NCBI GenBank assembly: GCA_030248215.1
Contig: JASANG010000864.1
Coordinates: forward strand, 62,001 to 126,000
Direction: 5' to 3'
Length of the DNA stretch: 64,000 bases
Source of the DNA: Enoplolaimus lenunculus
Lineage: Eukaryota > Nematoda > Enoplea > Enoplida > Thoracostomopsidae
Shown here in pieces: positions 53,401 to 64,000 of the stretch. A program made the translations under genes and the position numbers. The stretch's first letter is position 1. Every line of letters begins with the position of its first letter. Below the pieces are notes generated by a model. It had not been told where the DNA came from. It did not search any database and saw only the letters and a program-made list of their open reading frames with translations.

Positions 53401-56400
53401 CAGCCGAGGTTATCATTGCCGGCCGCTGCGCAACGCATCCACGCTTTTGCGTCTTCAATTTTGCACTTTTTCGATACTGCAGCTGCAATTATCTGAAATG
53501 AACGAGAAAAAACCTTCAACTTTTAGCTGATCAAAATACAACACCAATATAGAATTTTAAGCTCTGGAATTCAAAAAATCTGTTCACTAATCTTAGCTTT
53601 GCTTCAAATAATACCCATTTAAGTGCTCGATTTGGTGTTAGCTCAATACTACGCTTACACTCAGCCATAAATTTACGCCTACGTAAGCCTACGTCTAAGC
53701 CAAAGCGTTAACTTTAAACCCACATTTCGTATAAAATATACAAATTTTTGATCGTATTTATACTATAAAGCAATGTTTTCATGGCGCGGAGGGCCCGTGA
53801 AATGCCGACGCTGCCCCATGGAACGCTTCCATTTCCTGTTGCTTTTCACAAATGGTCAGCCTCGAAAAATGTTTTTAATTGCTTACCTCACTTTTCTTTG
53901 TATCGTACCGACACAGCTGCAGACATCTCGGTATCAAGCCTGCCTGCCTACAACAATCTTGAATACGTCCTAACGCTTCAGCATCTGATACGCCACGCGG
54001 CCTTTGTGGCGGCGGCAGACGCCTTTGAAACGGAGGCGGTCCGTCACGTCGATTGAACTCATTTCGACCATTTGCCGGTCCAAATCGTTCTCGTCCTTGT
54101 CGATTGTTACCGTTATTGCCATTAAACCTTTGCTGAGGCCCGTTGTTTTCTTGAAATCTGCCCGAATTGTTGCTCTGAAATGGCTGACGCCCACTACCAG
54201 TTTGTTGGTTGAAAGGCTGATTGTTTCCAGGACGGCGGTTGAAGTTGCGGAGTTCGGCGCCGTCAGGGTTTCTTCTGCCTGGACCAATGTTGTTAGAGTT
54301 AAAAGGTCCTAGTCTGTTGAATCCACCAGAATTATCTCCGCCATTTTGGTTTTGTCTATTGGTGTCGAATCCACGTCTGTTGACGTTGTTTCCGTTTCTG
54401 TCCAGGTTTTCTTCTCGCCTATTGGAATCCAATTCATGTCCCTGATTATTATTATTGTTATTATTATTATTATTATTATTGTTGTTCTTATGTTCGTTGT
54501 TGTTGTTATTATTATTTCTGCCAAGCTCGTTCGCATTATCATCAATCCGCGACCCGCCAGGAGTTCTAAATCCATTGTTGTTGCCTTGTGTGTTTCTGCT
54601 ACTTTCACCTGAACGTCTTCGGTTGTTGCTGTTGTTGTTATTATTGTTGTTGTTGTTAGTGCTGCCTTTTCTACTTCTTCCGATGTCGTCCGGGGGCCTT
54701 CGTTCTTGTTGAAAGTTGCTGTTCCTGCCGCCGTTTTGTCTTCCACCTGTATTTTTTTGTTTTGGTTCCGTTCCATCTTCTCTTCGGTTACTTCCTCTGA
54801 AATTTCTCCGCTGTGGACCTTCTCGTGGACGTTGTTGTGACGGATTTAGACGGTCTCCAGACGACGAGCTACGATTATTTCCTCTCTGGCGATTTCGCAA
54901 CGGCAGTCCATTTCTGCGTGCAGGTCTATTTGGCGGTGGGCCGAAACTTCTTCCACGAGGAGGCGGTCCACCGCCGTTTCTTGGTCCATCCGGTGGCGGT
55001 CCAAATCTTCCCTTGCGGCCATTGTTAAGCCACGGTCCATTTTGCCCACCACGACGACTGGTAAATGGAGGTCCATCTCCAGGTCGGCTGTTGCCGAACG
55101 GGGGTGATATATTGTTCGGGCCCCGATTAGAGCCGGGAAAACCGGACAAGCTGTTTCGACCTCCAGATTGTTGAGCACTGTCTCGTCTAGGACCTTCGGA
55201 TGAATCCTGGTTTCGAGGCTGGTGCGGTTCCTGTGGAGGCGGGCCGCTTCCTGCAAAAGGACCCACACGATCCAGTCGCTCTCCAGGAAGAAGTGAGCCC
55301 CGGTTTGGAGTAACCTTCGTTGGTAACTGTCGTTGTTGCGTATCCGGTACATGTGGTTGAGGAAACGGCGTATCATCACGAGATGAAACGTTCGCTGGAA
55401 GTAAAATGGTTCGGTACTGGTTTAGGGTCCCCTTTATACACTAAATATTAGTTTAATAGAAGACGAAAGTGCCCCCCCCCCCACAGTGTATAGATATTTT
55501 GCATCGCGGCTGTTTTGAGATGTTTTGACTCGTTTACACCGAGGTAACAAAAATAATCATTCTTTTTAATACTTGTGAGCCCAAATGTGACATTGATAAC
55601 CCCCGCCCAAACCGCGGCAAAAAAATTTAAACAAAACGATGGTTCTAATCTGTACACATTGAGTAAACGATAAGTGTCTAAATTATCGGCTGGGTTTCTG
55701 AAATTTTACTTAAGTATTTACTTTTAAGTCAATGACTTATTGCGAACAAAATAGGTCAACGCCAAATGTGAGCGATTGTCATTGCAAAAAGTAACAGTTT
55801 TGCTTTATATTAAGGAGGCACCACTAGTGGTTACAATTTTAGCTAAATTAACGTTAGCATACCTGAACGGTTAATTTGTAATGTATCATATTTAGTCAGT
55901 GACTTAGTATTTACTTAACTTAAGTACGCATAAACATTTCGCTACAATTCAATAACGAATAATTACTGTATTTCATACAAAGTTTGGTACATGTTAACCA
56001 TAGTGCCTGCCTACTAAGCCTAAGTCTGAGCCTACGCCAAAGCCTGAGTCTAATATTATAAATTTCTAAATATCAAAGCCGTCTGTCTTGCAGTAGACTG
56101 GCCTCTTGACATGGGCCAAAACATTCGATTTACCATTACTGCTGGATCCACCTGGCCTTGCTTTGCCTCTCCGAGGTGCACCCAGTTCAGCTGCATCACC
56201 ATCTACAGGTGCCCTATTACTCCTACTACCATCGGCTCTACCGGTTCCACCACCACAAAGTCCACAGGTGGCAGGGCACGTTTTTCGAAAATTATCCGCA
56301 GTTTCATAGTTGCAAAAATCTTTCAATGCTTCACAGCGATAATTAAAGTACAATCCGCGATCCTCACACGGCAACGAATTGCTTACGTCACGTCGTCGTT

Positions 56401-56524
56401 GGCTGTTTTGACATAAAGCTAATGGTAAATGCGTTGTTGCAATTGCAATTATTGCAATTATGCATGCAGTAATTGTAATAAGGTCGATTCGGATGAGATC
56501 TAAGCTAATCTTTGTGACAATCAT
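50309..56524 (-). CDS. Secreted ShKT + low-complexity + DB-domain protein, alternative terminal exons
   Basis: Exons: 56134-56524, 53887-55394, 53378-53492, then either 51389-51507 (710 aa) or 50309-50430 (711 aa). All GT-AG, phases agree. Residues 1 to about 38 form a hydrophobic signal segment. A six-cysteine ShKT module spans 53-90 (C53, C64, C71, C83, C87, C90; CPATCGLC at its end). Residues about 95-600 are low complexity, rich in Gly, Pro, Arg and Asn, with long Asn runs coded by AAT/AAC repeats. From 611 (DCCRQAGLIPRCLQLC) a DB domain follows with 12 cysteines: CC, C, C, C, C, CC, C, C, C, C over the last two exons plus the alternative one. DB proteins are secreted ecdysozoan proteins; their biochemical role is not settled. 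The Asn-rich middle suggests a matrix or cuticle-associated product, which is inference. Confidence 0.85.
51243..51248 (-). promoter_or_regulatory. Polyadenylation signal after terminal exon 4a
   Basis: TTTATT on the plus strand, AATAAA on the coding strand, between exons 4a and 4b. Its use would commit the transcript to exon 4a. Confidence 0.45.
51389..51507 (-). CDS. DB-protein terminal exon 4a (proximal)
   Basis: Acceptor AACAG at 51508, phase 1, 39 full codons with stop TGA. It encodes QCDELCRGNMSSSFSR and then LACVNESMAKILKCHRDG, the last four DB cysteines. A polyadenylation signal (AATAAA on the minus strand) lies at 51243-51248, about 140 bases after the stop, so it can end a transcript on its own. 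Confidence 0.78.
51537..51736. mobile_element. Family C fold-back MITE just upstream of exon 4a
   Basis: CACTGTTAAAAATGGTGAGT at the left, GAGAGAGTTCATTTGACTTG and GCTGTG at the right; long mirrored arms with several TGAGTCA/TGACTCA heptamers. It lies 30 bases before the acceptor of exon 4a. Confidence 0.75.
51957..52136 (-). mobile_element. Family B hAT-like MITE, 7/8 TSD
   Basis: Starts GGCCCATGTTAAGGGGCGTC and ends TTAACGTAACATTGGCC. Flanks GAAATTTC and GAAATTTT. TTAGGC arrays inside. It is in intron 3 of the DB gene. Confidence 0.78.
52494..52701. mobile_element. Family C fold-back MITE, worn
   Basis: TTGCAAAAACTAGATAGTCA at the left and CTCACCATTTTTTCAGTG at the right with TA after it. 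Arms are mirrored but carry many changes. Intron 3 of the DB gene. Confidence 0.65.
52812..52955. mobile_element. Family D MITE, worn
   Basis: Left end AACATGCCAGGGG, right end CTCCGACTACGGGCCC. The core word is not recognisable. Intron 3 of the DB gene. Confidence 0.45.
55688..55946. mobile_element. Family H MITE in the first intron of the DB gene
   Basis: Starts GGCTGGGTTTCTGAAATTTT; shares TTTTGCTTTATATTAAGGAG and the GAACGGTTAAT block with 22619-22913. It also has ACTTAAGT words at both ends. Confidence 0.68.
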
Positions 56525-58095
56525 TGTTTTTTGCTGCTTTAGATTTGGTCGCCAGCTCGAGTTGTGTCAGGTAAAATATATCAATTTTACATAATGACGC
56601 GATTTGCTAGTTTCAATTTAAGATCAAATATTTTGATTTTGTGTCTAAGTGAAACGTTTTCTATTGCTGACAGTGCTAGAAAATAAACAATTTCAAATGC
56701 AATTATGATATTTTAAATGCGATTAAAGCGTAAACTTGCCTGTTTGTTTATTTAAAATCTAGAAAGTTAGTTTAATGCTGCTAGAATCGCTCAAGCTTAA
56801 ATCAAGTTTAGTTTACGCTTTTGGGGTGTAAATTAAAACGTTTCACAGGCATAATTTCAGAATTTGAAAATGCTTATGACGACACAAACGTTGTAAATGT
56901 ATCACTTTCAACGAACACTATATATTTCTTAATCTAATGAAACTGATACAAAAGAGTTTATCAATTTTGTGAAAAATAATTGTCACAAAATTAATCTTTT
57001 CGAATAAAAAAGAATGGAATCCATAGTTAATTTATAGTATCATTTGATGATAAAATACTCTTTGTAGTATTAAACAGATTTTGATTATTTTTCTATTGCA
57101 AACGTTTTTTTTTCTGTCCGGACAGTAAAAGTTTCAGTACGAATCGTATACAAAAAAAAGCCACTGACTACTGATATTTAAACAGCAAAATTTCATTTAA
57201 CTTTATCGACAGAACGAATAAACTCTACTCTTTGTACAGCAACGCACGTTGCGCGGCATATGAAATGATTGGATTGAAGAACGAAATATAGAGTTAAATA
57301 TTGAGTTTTCAAATTGTGTTGACAAATCATTTAACGATAAATCAATGAAACATATTCGATATAAATGCTTTTTACAATAATCAGTTGAAATTATGAAGAT
57401 GTATTTCGCCCCCCGCCGTTCCTTTCTCGGAGCGTCCACATACGACAAACTGTGGTTACAAGCAGCTGTAAAACATGTGCTTGCAGGAAATATGTTTAAT
57501 TTTTTTGTATTTAGAATTTTTTCATCACTTGTAATCTAGGACACGGCAGCGAATCTACTATAAACCGTAGTGTTTATAATTATTTTCAAACTAATGTTGT
57601 ATCATTGTGTATTTTAGTATATAAAATCAAATGAAAATCAATGAAAAATACTTACTTCCCTGCGATGCGTTAAATTCTAACTTTGTTACAGAGTTTGTAG
57701 GTGGCTGTGCCACTCTCAAAATCCTATTTCAAACTAAAAACTAAAATACAAATTAAAACTAAACACTAAAAAATCACTTTAAGGGAGTCCCTCGATCCAC
57801 CTAGTCTATCTTAGAAGTTAAGTTAGGCTTAGGCGTTGCAGGCTATGTCAACATCCTGTAGGTGTCCCGGATATTTTGTTGTCAATATTGTTGTTGGTCG
57901 TGTGTCATGCCGAAGGTGTCTGGACCTGGCTTGTGTAGGCTGGCGGACACCCGCTTATGGGTGTCGGTTTGCATGCAAATTAGGTCGAGACGCCGACGGG
58001 ATAACCAGGACAAAATTTTATAATTTAACTGGATCTTTTACAATCGGTTGCTTATTTTTGGTGTGATTTTAATTCATCATTTACTATAGTTTGGA

Positions 58096-58437
58096 GTAAG
58101 AGAGTTTTGGAGTTCTTCGGAGTTTGGAAATTTGTCAGGATAAGATTGCCACGGAAGTCTGATGTGAAGGAAAGCACGGCTTGGTTGTTACTTGGGTTTG
58201 CGAATAGCGCGGTTAAGTTGCACAGCACAGGGTGGTGTTATTTTTTATGGAGTATAAATGGAGAATGTAAGAGTGTTTTGGAGTTTTTTGGAGTTTGGAA
58301 ATTTGTCAGGATAAGATTGCCACGGAAGTCTGATGTGAAGGAAAGCACGGCTTGGTTGTTACTTGGGTTTGCGAATAGCGCGGTTAAGTTGCACAGCACA
58401 GGGTGGTGTTATTTTTTATGGAGTATAAATGGAGAAT
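58096..58437 (+). repeat. 171-bp tandem duplication that keeps one frame open
   Basis: 58096-58266 and 58267-58437 are nearly identical, differing at a few bases in the first 30. The unit is 57 codons long, so one plus frame runs through both copies without a stop and reads the same peptide twice (includes WKFVRIRLPRKSDVKES). No known motif. The upstream part (57815-58070) is richer in GC than its surroundings. Confidence 0.88.
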
Positions 58438-58976
58438 TTAGGGTAACGTAGGAGATACCGGGGGCAATCGCAAGTCTAGTAACGCAAACGGGGTTAGTTT
58501 TACTATTCTACAAGCAATTTGGCCATGTTAACGGGCTTAATTTGGTCGAAAATTTGGTGTAACTCTAACGGGTTCAGAGTACACGGTTTTTGAAAAACTC
58601 TAAATTGCTGGAGAATTGGCATTAGTGGACTTGTGGCTGATCTGAACACAATCTAGGCATAAGTGCTCAGGAATTTTGGATCAGGCTACGTCAATTGGGA
58701 CATATCTATTGTGTCGTAATTGCATTATTGTTATAAAATCGGTCTATCACAGTTTTCGGGTGGGGCAATAAACGGATATTACGGCCGCGTTACTGAATCA
58801 AAGCGATAAGCATAGATCGGGATAGAATTGCACGGTGTTGTGGTTTGGGGGCTATAAGTCCTATAAATCATGAACTTCTTACAGAGTTAACAGCTTAATA
58901 TCGATAATAATTTTTGTTTAAGAGCATGTTTCCTCGATTTCGCAAGTCGCTTTTGCTTTAACATTAGTGTAACATA

Positions 58977-59328
58977 TCAGGATACAACCGTAGGTCTGCC
59001 TCAGGCTTCGGCAAAAAATCGAATTAAAAGTAGGGTATATAATCTTCCTAATTTAAAAAAAAAACAATAAAACTATTTTAGACATGGTTTGTAATTTTAA
59101 ATAATCGTTTGAATCTTAAAGCTATATATATTTTGTATGTTCTGCGCTATATCTGGCAAAACAACGCTCCGTTAGGTGTAATATTCAACAAAGTTTATCC
59201 TTGCAACAAACGTGATCTGGAACCCAATTTTACTCAATTTTTCAAATACCAACTCAAAAAATTCAAAAATTTTACATTTACAAATTAAAATAGCACAATT
59301 TCCAACAAAATATCCGGTTGCGCTCTGG
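58977..59328. mobile_element. Family J element
   Basis: Starts CAGGATACAACCGTAGGTCT and ends ATCCGGTTGCGCTCTGG. The ends resemble family E (CAGGGTGCAACCGG), but the interior is different. Confidence 0.5.
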
Positions 59329-59712
59329 ATGTGGCCATTAATAAAATGTTTCAGTCAAAAATTGTCTTGTTATAAAGAATAGTTATACAAATATAATTGC
59401 AAAGTGACAAAAAAAACTTAAAAAATATAATTCTCCAGACACGTTACGCAATTTCAAATGTTATATACTTCAGAAACAGTTGTCAGGAACTGTAAAAGTT
59501 TCTGCACACAAAACTGTTGATTGTGCAATTTGGACAAGTCAGCATGGTTGAAAGATATCTTTGTGTTTTACTGGAGCGTAATTTGTACACTTTTTTGTCG
59601 ATATATGAGTGCAAAAAACAGACAAACAAACATTAAAAAATATTTATTATTAGAACTTCCTGCAAATTTGTTTCTTAATGTTGCTCATTTTTTCATGAAT
59701 TTTACCTGCAAG

Positions 59713-59986
59713 GGCCTATGTAAAGATCAGGATCGGAACTTGTTTCTGTGGGTCTAGAAAAGAGTAAACTTAAGCTTTAGACTAATTTTTTGCCTTGACT
59801 TAGACTTAGGCGTAGGCTTAGGAACATGCTCGTTCTTTCGCTTAGGCTTAGGCTTAGGAATATGCTCACTCTTACGCTTAAGCTTAGACTTAGGAATATG
59901 CTCATTCTTACGCTTAGGCTTAGGCTTAGGTTCAGGCTTAGAAATATGTTTATAATACTGTTCCGCCCCTGTTATTTACATTGGCC
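59713..59986 (-). mobile_element. Family A MITE with four hexamer arrays
   Basis: Starts GGCCTATGTAAAGATCAGGA, ends CTGTTATTTACATTGGCC. Flanks CCTGCAAG and AACGCAAG match at five of eight bases. Inside, blocks of TTAGGC units alternate four times with a spacer like AATATGCTCATTCTTACGC. Confidence 0.72.
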
Positions 59987-60448
59987 AACGCAAGAACGTT
60001 AAATTTGAAAATATCTATTGACCGCAAGTTGAAATGACCTCTTCGAGGTTTACAAACGACACAAACGCTGTTATATTTATGTTTTATGTCTACACAGTCT
60101 TAAATATGTATATATAGCACTCAGCGCGTTTTTTTGTGAAAATTGTGTCAAACAGATTAGGAAACGGATAGTAAAACGAACCGAAAACGAAGTGAAAAAT
60201 TAAAAATTGTCTTTTTGATCATGTGCTCAGTGATGTGCACTATGCTAACATTCCACAACTGAAAGGTTAATCGAGTGATTTTTGTCAAATTATGAACAGA
60301 TAAAAACAAATGGAATTATCGATAATATTCCGCTTAACACACCAGTTTCACAGCACAATTTAACAAGTTTTAATGGTAAACTTTAGCCACTGTAAAAAGT
60401 GGCTGCTTGTAGTTTCCAAAAAAAATTTTGAGCGAAATACCCTTTGTA

Positions 60449-60978
60449 AATCAGGTTACAACCGAAGTCTGCCTTCGGCTCAGGTAGAAAATCGACCTCC
60501 GGCTCCAGCTCCGGTAGCATTTTTGCTAGAAGGTTCCGGCAATTTTGGTAGTAGGATTTTGCACTGTTTTACAAAATTTATTTGTTTGGTGTGATTCGTT
60601 TCAACTTTTGTCACAATTTGGAGAAAAAAATACTGATATTTCGTTAAGCGTATTAAACCAAAAGATTTAACAGTTAGCGAATTAAGCATCATTTTACCTA
60701 CCAGGTTTAGGCTTACCTCCGGCAAAATTTATTGACCTCCGGCTCCCGTATTTTTTACCTTTGGCTGCTAATTGCAATGTACAATTATGTGAAAGTTTAG
60801 AGTTGAGGGCATTTTGTTCACTTTTTCATCTCCGGTGTCTACCGGATTCAGTTTTGCATGCACGGTGCAGCCGAACAGCTTCATTTCGTTCTTAATATTT
60901 GTGGTTCACCTCCGGCTTCAGTTCCAGAAAGTTTTACTGTCTTCAGCTCCGGTTTCTATCATATCCGACTGTACCCTG
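60449..60978. mobile_element. Family J element, larger
   Basis: Starts CAGGTTACAACCGAAGTCTG and ends ATATCCGACTGTACCCTG. It contains several CTCCGGCT words. A fragment of the same kind lies at 36372-36450. Confidence 0.5.
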
Positions 60979-61439
60979 TTACGTACAGGATAACACCGAT
61001 TTCACGATTGTCAGGTATTTTTCATGGCTACAAGATATATTCTACGAAACATACTGAACGAGAATTCGTGGCCACGAAAGCTGCTCGAGACATTGGTTCT
61101 CTTGTTCATCGCCTGTTGTTTCTGCGAGCCATTTTTTACTGGAGTTTGTGTTTTGTCAGGCATAAAATCTTAGCCGAAATTAGGGTCGACTTCAAAAAAG
61201 TTACTGTATATGAAATGCAGCCCTTTATATTACGAACTTCTATGAAAGCTAGGTTCCAGAGGACGACACTTTTGCGGATTCACGTTATAACCGGGCAGGC
61301 GGGACATGGTTTGTCCCATGTTGATTCGACGTCAACGTTAAAATTTGAGCACTCATATCGGGTGAACAGATAAAACTCGAATGTAATGTGACATTTCCTT
61401 ACAAACCACTGCTCTCACAACATCAATGTGTATAAGAGA

Positions 61440-61805
61440 CGGTATGTCACATTATATTAACAGGCATTTATGCGAATATCATATGATGTTCCAAAATTAC
61501 AACGAATATCAAATGATATTCAGCGGGACAGTGTAACCTTCGGTTGCTAACAGATTAATGGAAAGTCTGATGGCAGAGGGACAATGTGCTTAAAATACCA
61601 AATACACGTCTGCACAGCCATTTCCGACACAAAATCGATAAGAAAAACAGTGTCATAAATTCAAAAATTCAAATTTCAAATTTTAGTATGTATTCAACAG
61701 GACAATTTAGGTATATTACCTCAAGTGTGCGCACATTTGAAAATATATCATATGATATTCGCTCACAATACGTCCAATATCATGTGATATTGAAGGACAA
61801 AAGGT
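61440..61805. repeat. Cluster of AATATCATATGATATT palindromes
   Basis: Four near-palindromes: AATATCATATGATGTT (61477), AATATCAAATGATATT (61506), ATATCATATGATATTC (61745) and AATATCATGTGATATT (61776). They form two pairs about 270 bases apart, each followed by GGACA and GTGTAACC or GGTGACC. They may be the ends of one MITE. Confidence 0.55.
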
Positions 61806-62190
61806 GACCTACACATGATGACAGCAGACAAATACGACTTTTTGAATATGATATGGGGTATGTTTCAGACAAAATGTTACCAAATGGGCTAATAGGCACA
61901 AAACGTGCCCCAAGCTGCTCCGGTTATAACGTGAACCCCGCATTTGTAATACCTGTTCTCTACATATGAATAGAACAGTGGGAGCAACCCGGTTTGGGCC
62001 CTCCAACAGAAATCAATATTTAGCTCTATAATAGCACCCAACTTCTCGATTGCGAGCTTGTTGTACTAGCTTTCCCTTCCACAAATTTGAGGATCCGACA
62101 CTGGTAACACCCGAATTTTATTGACAATTTTTCTGATTTCCAAGTTTAGCTGTATGGCGTATACAAGTAAAGTATCGGTATCCAAATATC

Positions 62191-62328
62191 GCTCATATAT
62201 AGAACAGGGCAGGAACAGTAGTGTAAGCATATTCCTAAGCCTAAAGATGAGACTATTCCTAAGCCTAAACCTAAGCAAAAAAGTTAGTCTAAAGTTTAAA
62301 CTGACTCTTTATTACCTAAACATGGGCC
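62191..62328 (+). mobile_element. Family A MITE whose right end is tandemly duplicated
   Basis: Starts CTCATATATAGAACAGGGCA, ends TACCTAAACATGGGCC. Flanks AAATATCG and CAATATCG match at seven of eight bases. CCTAAG words inside. Confidence 0.68.
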
Positions 62329-62435
62329 CAATATCGGTATTTTGCATAGTCGGTTCAACAAGTCTAAAGTTTAAACTGACTCTTTATTACCTAAACATGG
62401 GCCCAATATCGGTATTTTGCATAGTCGGTTCAACA
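62286..62435. repeat. 75-bp tandem duplication
   Basis: 62286-62360 and 62361-62435 are identical or nearly so. The unit takes in the last 43 bases of the family A element plus 32 bases of flank, so it arose after the insertion. Confidence 0.85.
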
Positions 62436-62618
62436 ATAATACCTCTAAAACCCACAGTTCGTATGGCCTTGTTTAGATACAGGACTGGGTCAGATTCACC
62501 ATTCGGCTGTGCATCACCTGGCACTGTAGATCTACACGCTCATAAATTACACCAGTGAAATAATTCCTATAACATTTATTACAATGACGAGCGACCAGCA
62601 CAGAAGATAACTGAAAAC

Positions 62619-62920
62619 CAGGGTGTAACCGGAAGCGAAAAATACCGCAACCGCAAGCGAAAATACTAGATTGCTAAAATATTTGACAATTTCAGCAAAT
62701 ATTGGTTAAATGTTGTCAAATTGTCAAAATTTTCGTTTTGGCTTATTTTTTAATAACATCCGACAATTTGTTCCTCATTGTATCAATTGTTAAAGCTAAA
62801 TACAGTGGACGATAAATGGTGTAAATTATAAAAAAAATCACTAACAAAATTGCCGAAACCTTCGGCGGAAACTCTATTGGAGCTGCAGGTCGATTTTCGG
62901 CCGCACCGAAAACAGCCCTC
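62619..62920. mobile_element. Family E-like element, worn
   Basis: Begins CCAGGGTGTAACCGGAAGCG, then GCAACCGCAAGCGAAAATAC words. Towards 62850-62920 there is CCGAAACCTTCGGCGGAAAC and TTCGGCCGCACCG, which may be the other end. Boundaries are approximate. Confidence 0.4.
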
Positions 62921-63198
62921 CGTTTGTACTCTGCTTAATATCAATGTCACAATATAGTTCATGCATTTTACAATATTATAATGCTTTTACTATGCAAGTA
63001 CGATATATGTTTCGAATTACGACACAATAGAACACGTATCGTTTATAACCGCATTACCATAAGCTGCGCCTTTTGGTGTTTGAAAATTATTTACAATGCT
63101 ATGACGTTTCTTTTTGGCAATTTACAGCAGTCATCAATTAGTTTAGGACTTATCTCAAACCAATTAAAACGCACATAATTCAGCTGTGACTTAGTAAA

Positions 63199-63579
63199 AC
63201 CAAAAGTGGATGATGTCCACCTTGCAAGAGTGTGCAACTGCTTGGGCTGTGCATGGTACTAAACGCACCAGCTCGCGTTGCATTTTTGTTCACCCCCCCC
63301 TCAATCTGGGGGGGGGGGGGTAAGCAAGAGATTAACAATAAAGTATGCTTCAGTACACCTGCCCCCCTCATTTAAGGGGGGTCAACTATTTTGTTTAATC
63401 ACACTTGCGTGTACGACTATTTAACACAATAATTTTACTACGATATAGAACTGCATACAGACCCCCCCTAAACAAGGGGGGTAGGCTAAAAACGCAACGC
63501 GTGCCGGGTACATTCTTTAATACATAGAATGTACCCAGTTGCACACTCTTGTTATAAAGAGTGATCATCCACTCTTGGT
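63199..63579. mobile_element. Family G MITE with C- and G-runs
   Basis: Ends ACCAAAAGTGGATGATG and GATCATCCACTCTTGGT; inner pair GCAAGAGTGTGCAACTG and AGTTGCACACTCTTGT. Contains CACCCCCCCCTC and several CCCCC(C)T runs facing G-runs. Homologous to 4918-5216. Confidence 0.72.
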
Positions 63580-63732
63580 AAAACTGTCTAGATTATTGCA
63601 CATACTCCAGCTATTAATTTCCATGAGTAATAAATATGCACTTTGTAGTACACAACTAATTACCACAGAGAATACACGGTTACCCCTAACTTCCAAAACA
63701 ACAATATAGTTTTGCAGCTAAATGGGTAGGAT

Positions 63733-63791
63733 CACGATAAAATCTCAAATTCTTCATCGCTATCGTATGTCGGCTCCACATACATAAATTC
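63733..63791 (-). CDS. Possible terminal exon of a gene entering from the right edge
   Basis: On the minus strand TTTTTTGTAG is followed by a frame reading FMYVEPTYDSDEEFEILS and a stop at 63733. The acidic end and the acceptor look real, but only this 59-base piece is in view and no family can be named. Confidence 0.3.
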
Positions 63792-64000
63792 TACAAAAAA
63801 ATTAAATAATTAGTGAAAAGTTCAATATCCCAATAACCGTTCTACGGCATTAAACAGCTTAAGATATTTAAACTAAGCATGCATATTCCATCACCTACTA
63901 TCATAAAAATGTGATAAGTTTTTCAAATAACACTTAAAAACTTAAAAAATTATTTAATTTTTTAGTCAAATCTATAACTATCAAATGCGTGGCAGGAATA

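Larger units (their letters stand above)
56525..63732. other. Gene-poor right end
   Basis: Upstream of the DB gene. It holds a 171-bp tandem duplication, two family J elements, two family A elements, a palindrome cluster and a family G element, listed separately. The longest open frame here (60858-61373, plus, 171 codons) starts in a family J element and shows no motif I know. Confidence 0.5.

Noticed and set aside
53773-55379. Leu-, Val- and Ile-rich frames on both strands over the DB gene
   Set aside because: They are shadows of the Asn-coding AAT/AAC runs in the real minus-strand exon 53887-55394.
60858-61373. 171-codon plus-strand frame as a gene
   Set aside because: It begins inside a family J element and shows no domain, splice context or codon bias I can support.
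183-62328. A chromosome end or fused telomere
   Set aside because: The TTAGGC-like arrays are short, degenerate, in both orientations and bounded by transposon ends with target duplications.

Overview
The window is metazoan nuclear DNA: AT-rich, intron-bearing, gene-poor and packed with short non-autonomous DNA transposons. The gene content points to an ecdysozoan, most likely a nematode. It holds a 12-cysteine DB domain (a family concentrated in nematodes and other ecdysozoans), two ShKT modules, an innexin, and about twenty arrays of degenerate TTAGGC, the nematode telomere hexamer. The long introns and repeat load would suit an early-branching (enoplean) lineage, but that is inference.

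Layout. 1-6388 (+): the 3' half of an LRP-like gene (YWTD propeller, EGF, LDLa, ShKT tail). 8866-9290: a GC-rich island with a decayed coding frame of unknown origin. 11372-24555 (-): an innexin with four shared exons (2-5) preceded by three separate first exons, each with its own ATG and each ending at the same phase-0 splice position. 24556-39767: a gene-poor stretch with MITEs, two minisatellites, an inverted pair of 430-bp elements and a possible small secreted peptide exon (39131-39394, +). 39768-47627 (-): a 13-exon gene for SNAPC1/SNAP43, rebuilt here in one continuous phase to 630 codons. 50309-56524 (-): a secreted ShKT + Asn/Gly/Pro-rich + DB-domain protein whose last exon is tandemly duplicated (51389-51507 and 50309-50430). 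56525-64000: repeats, a 171-bp tandem duplication, and a possible terminal exon at 63733-63791 (-).

The mobile fraction falls into families named here A-N. A, B and I share the tip GGCCMATGT and make 8-bp target duplications, as hAT elements do; A and B carry the TTAGGC-like arrays as internal cargo. C elements are TA-flanked fold-backs rich in TGAGTCA/TGACTCA. E is a second hAT-like family (CAGGGTGCAACCGG ends).

The two strongest results are the three alternative innexin N-termini (11372-24555) and the duplicated, apparently mutually exclusive DB-domain terminal exons. Both rest on splice sites, matching phases and family motifs read directly from the sequence; transcript data would settle them. 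No virus-like element was recognised.
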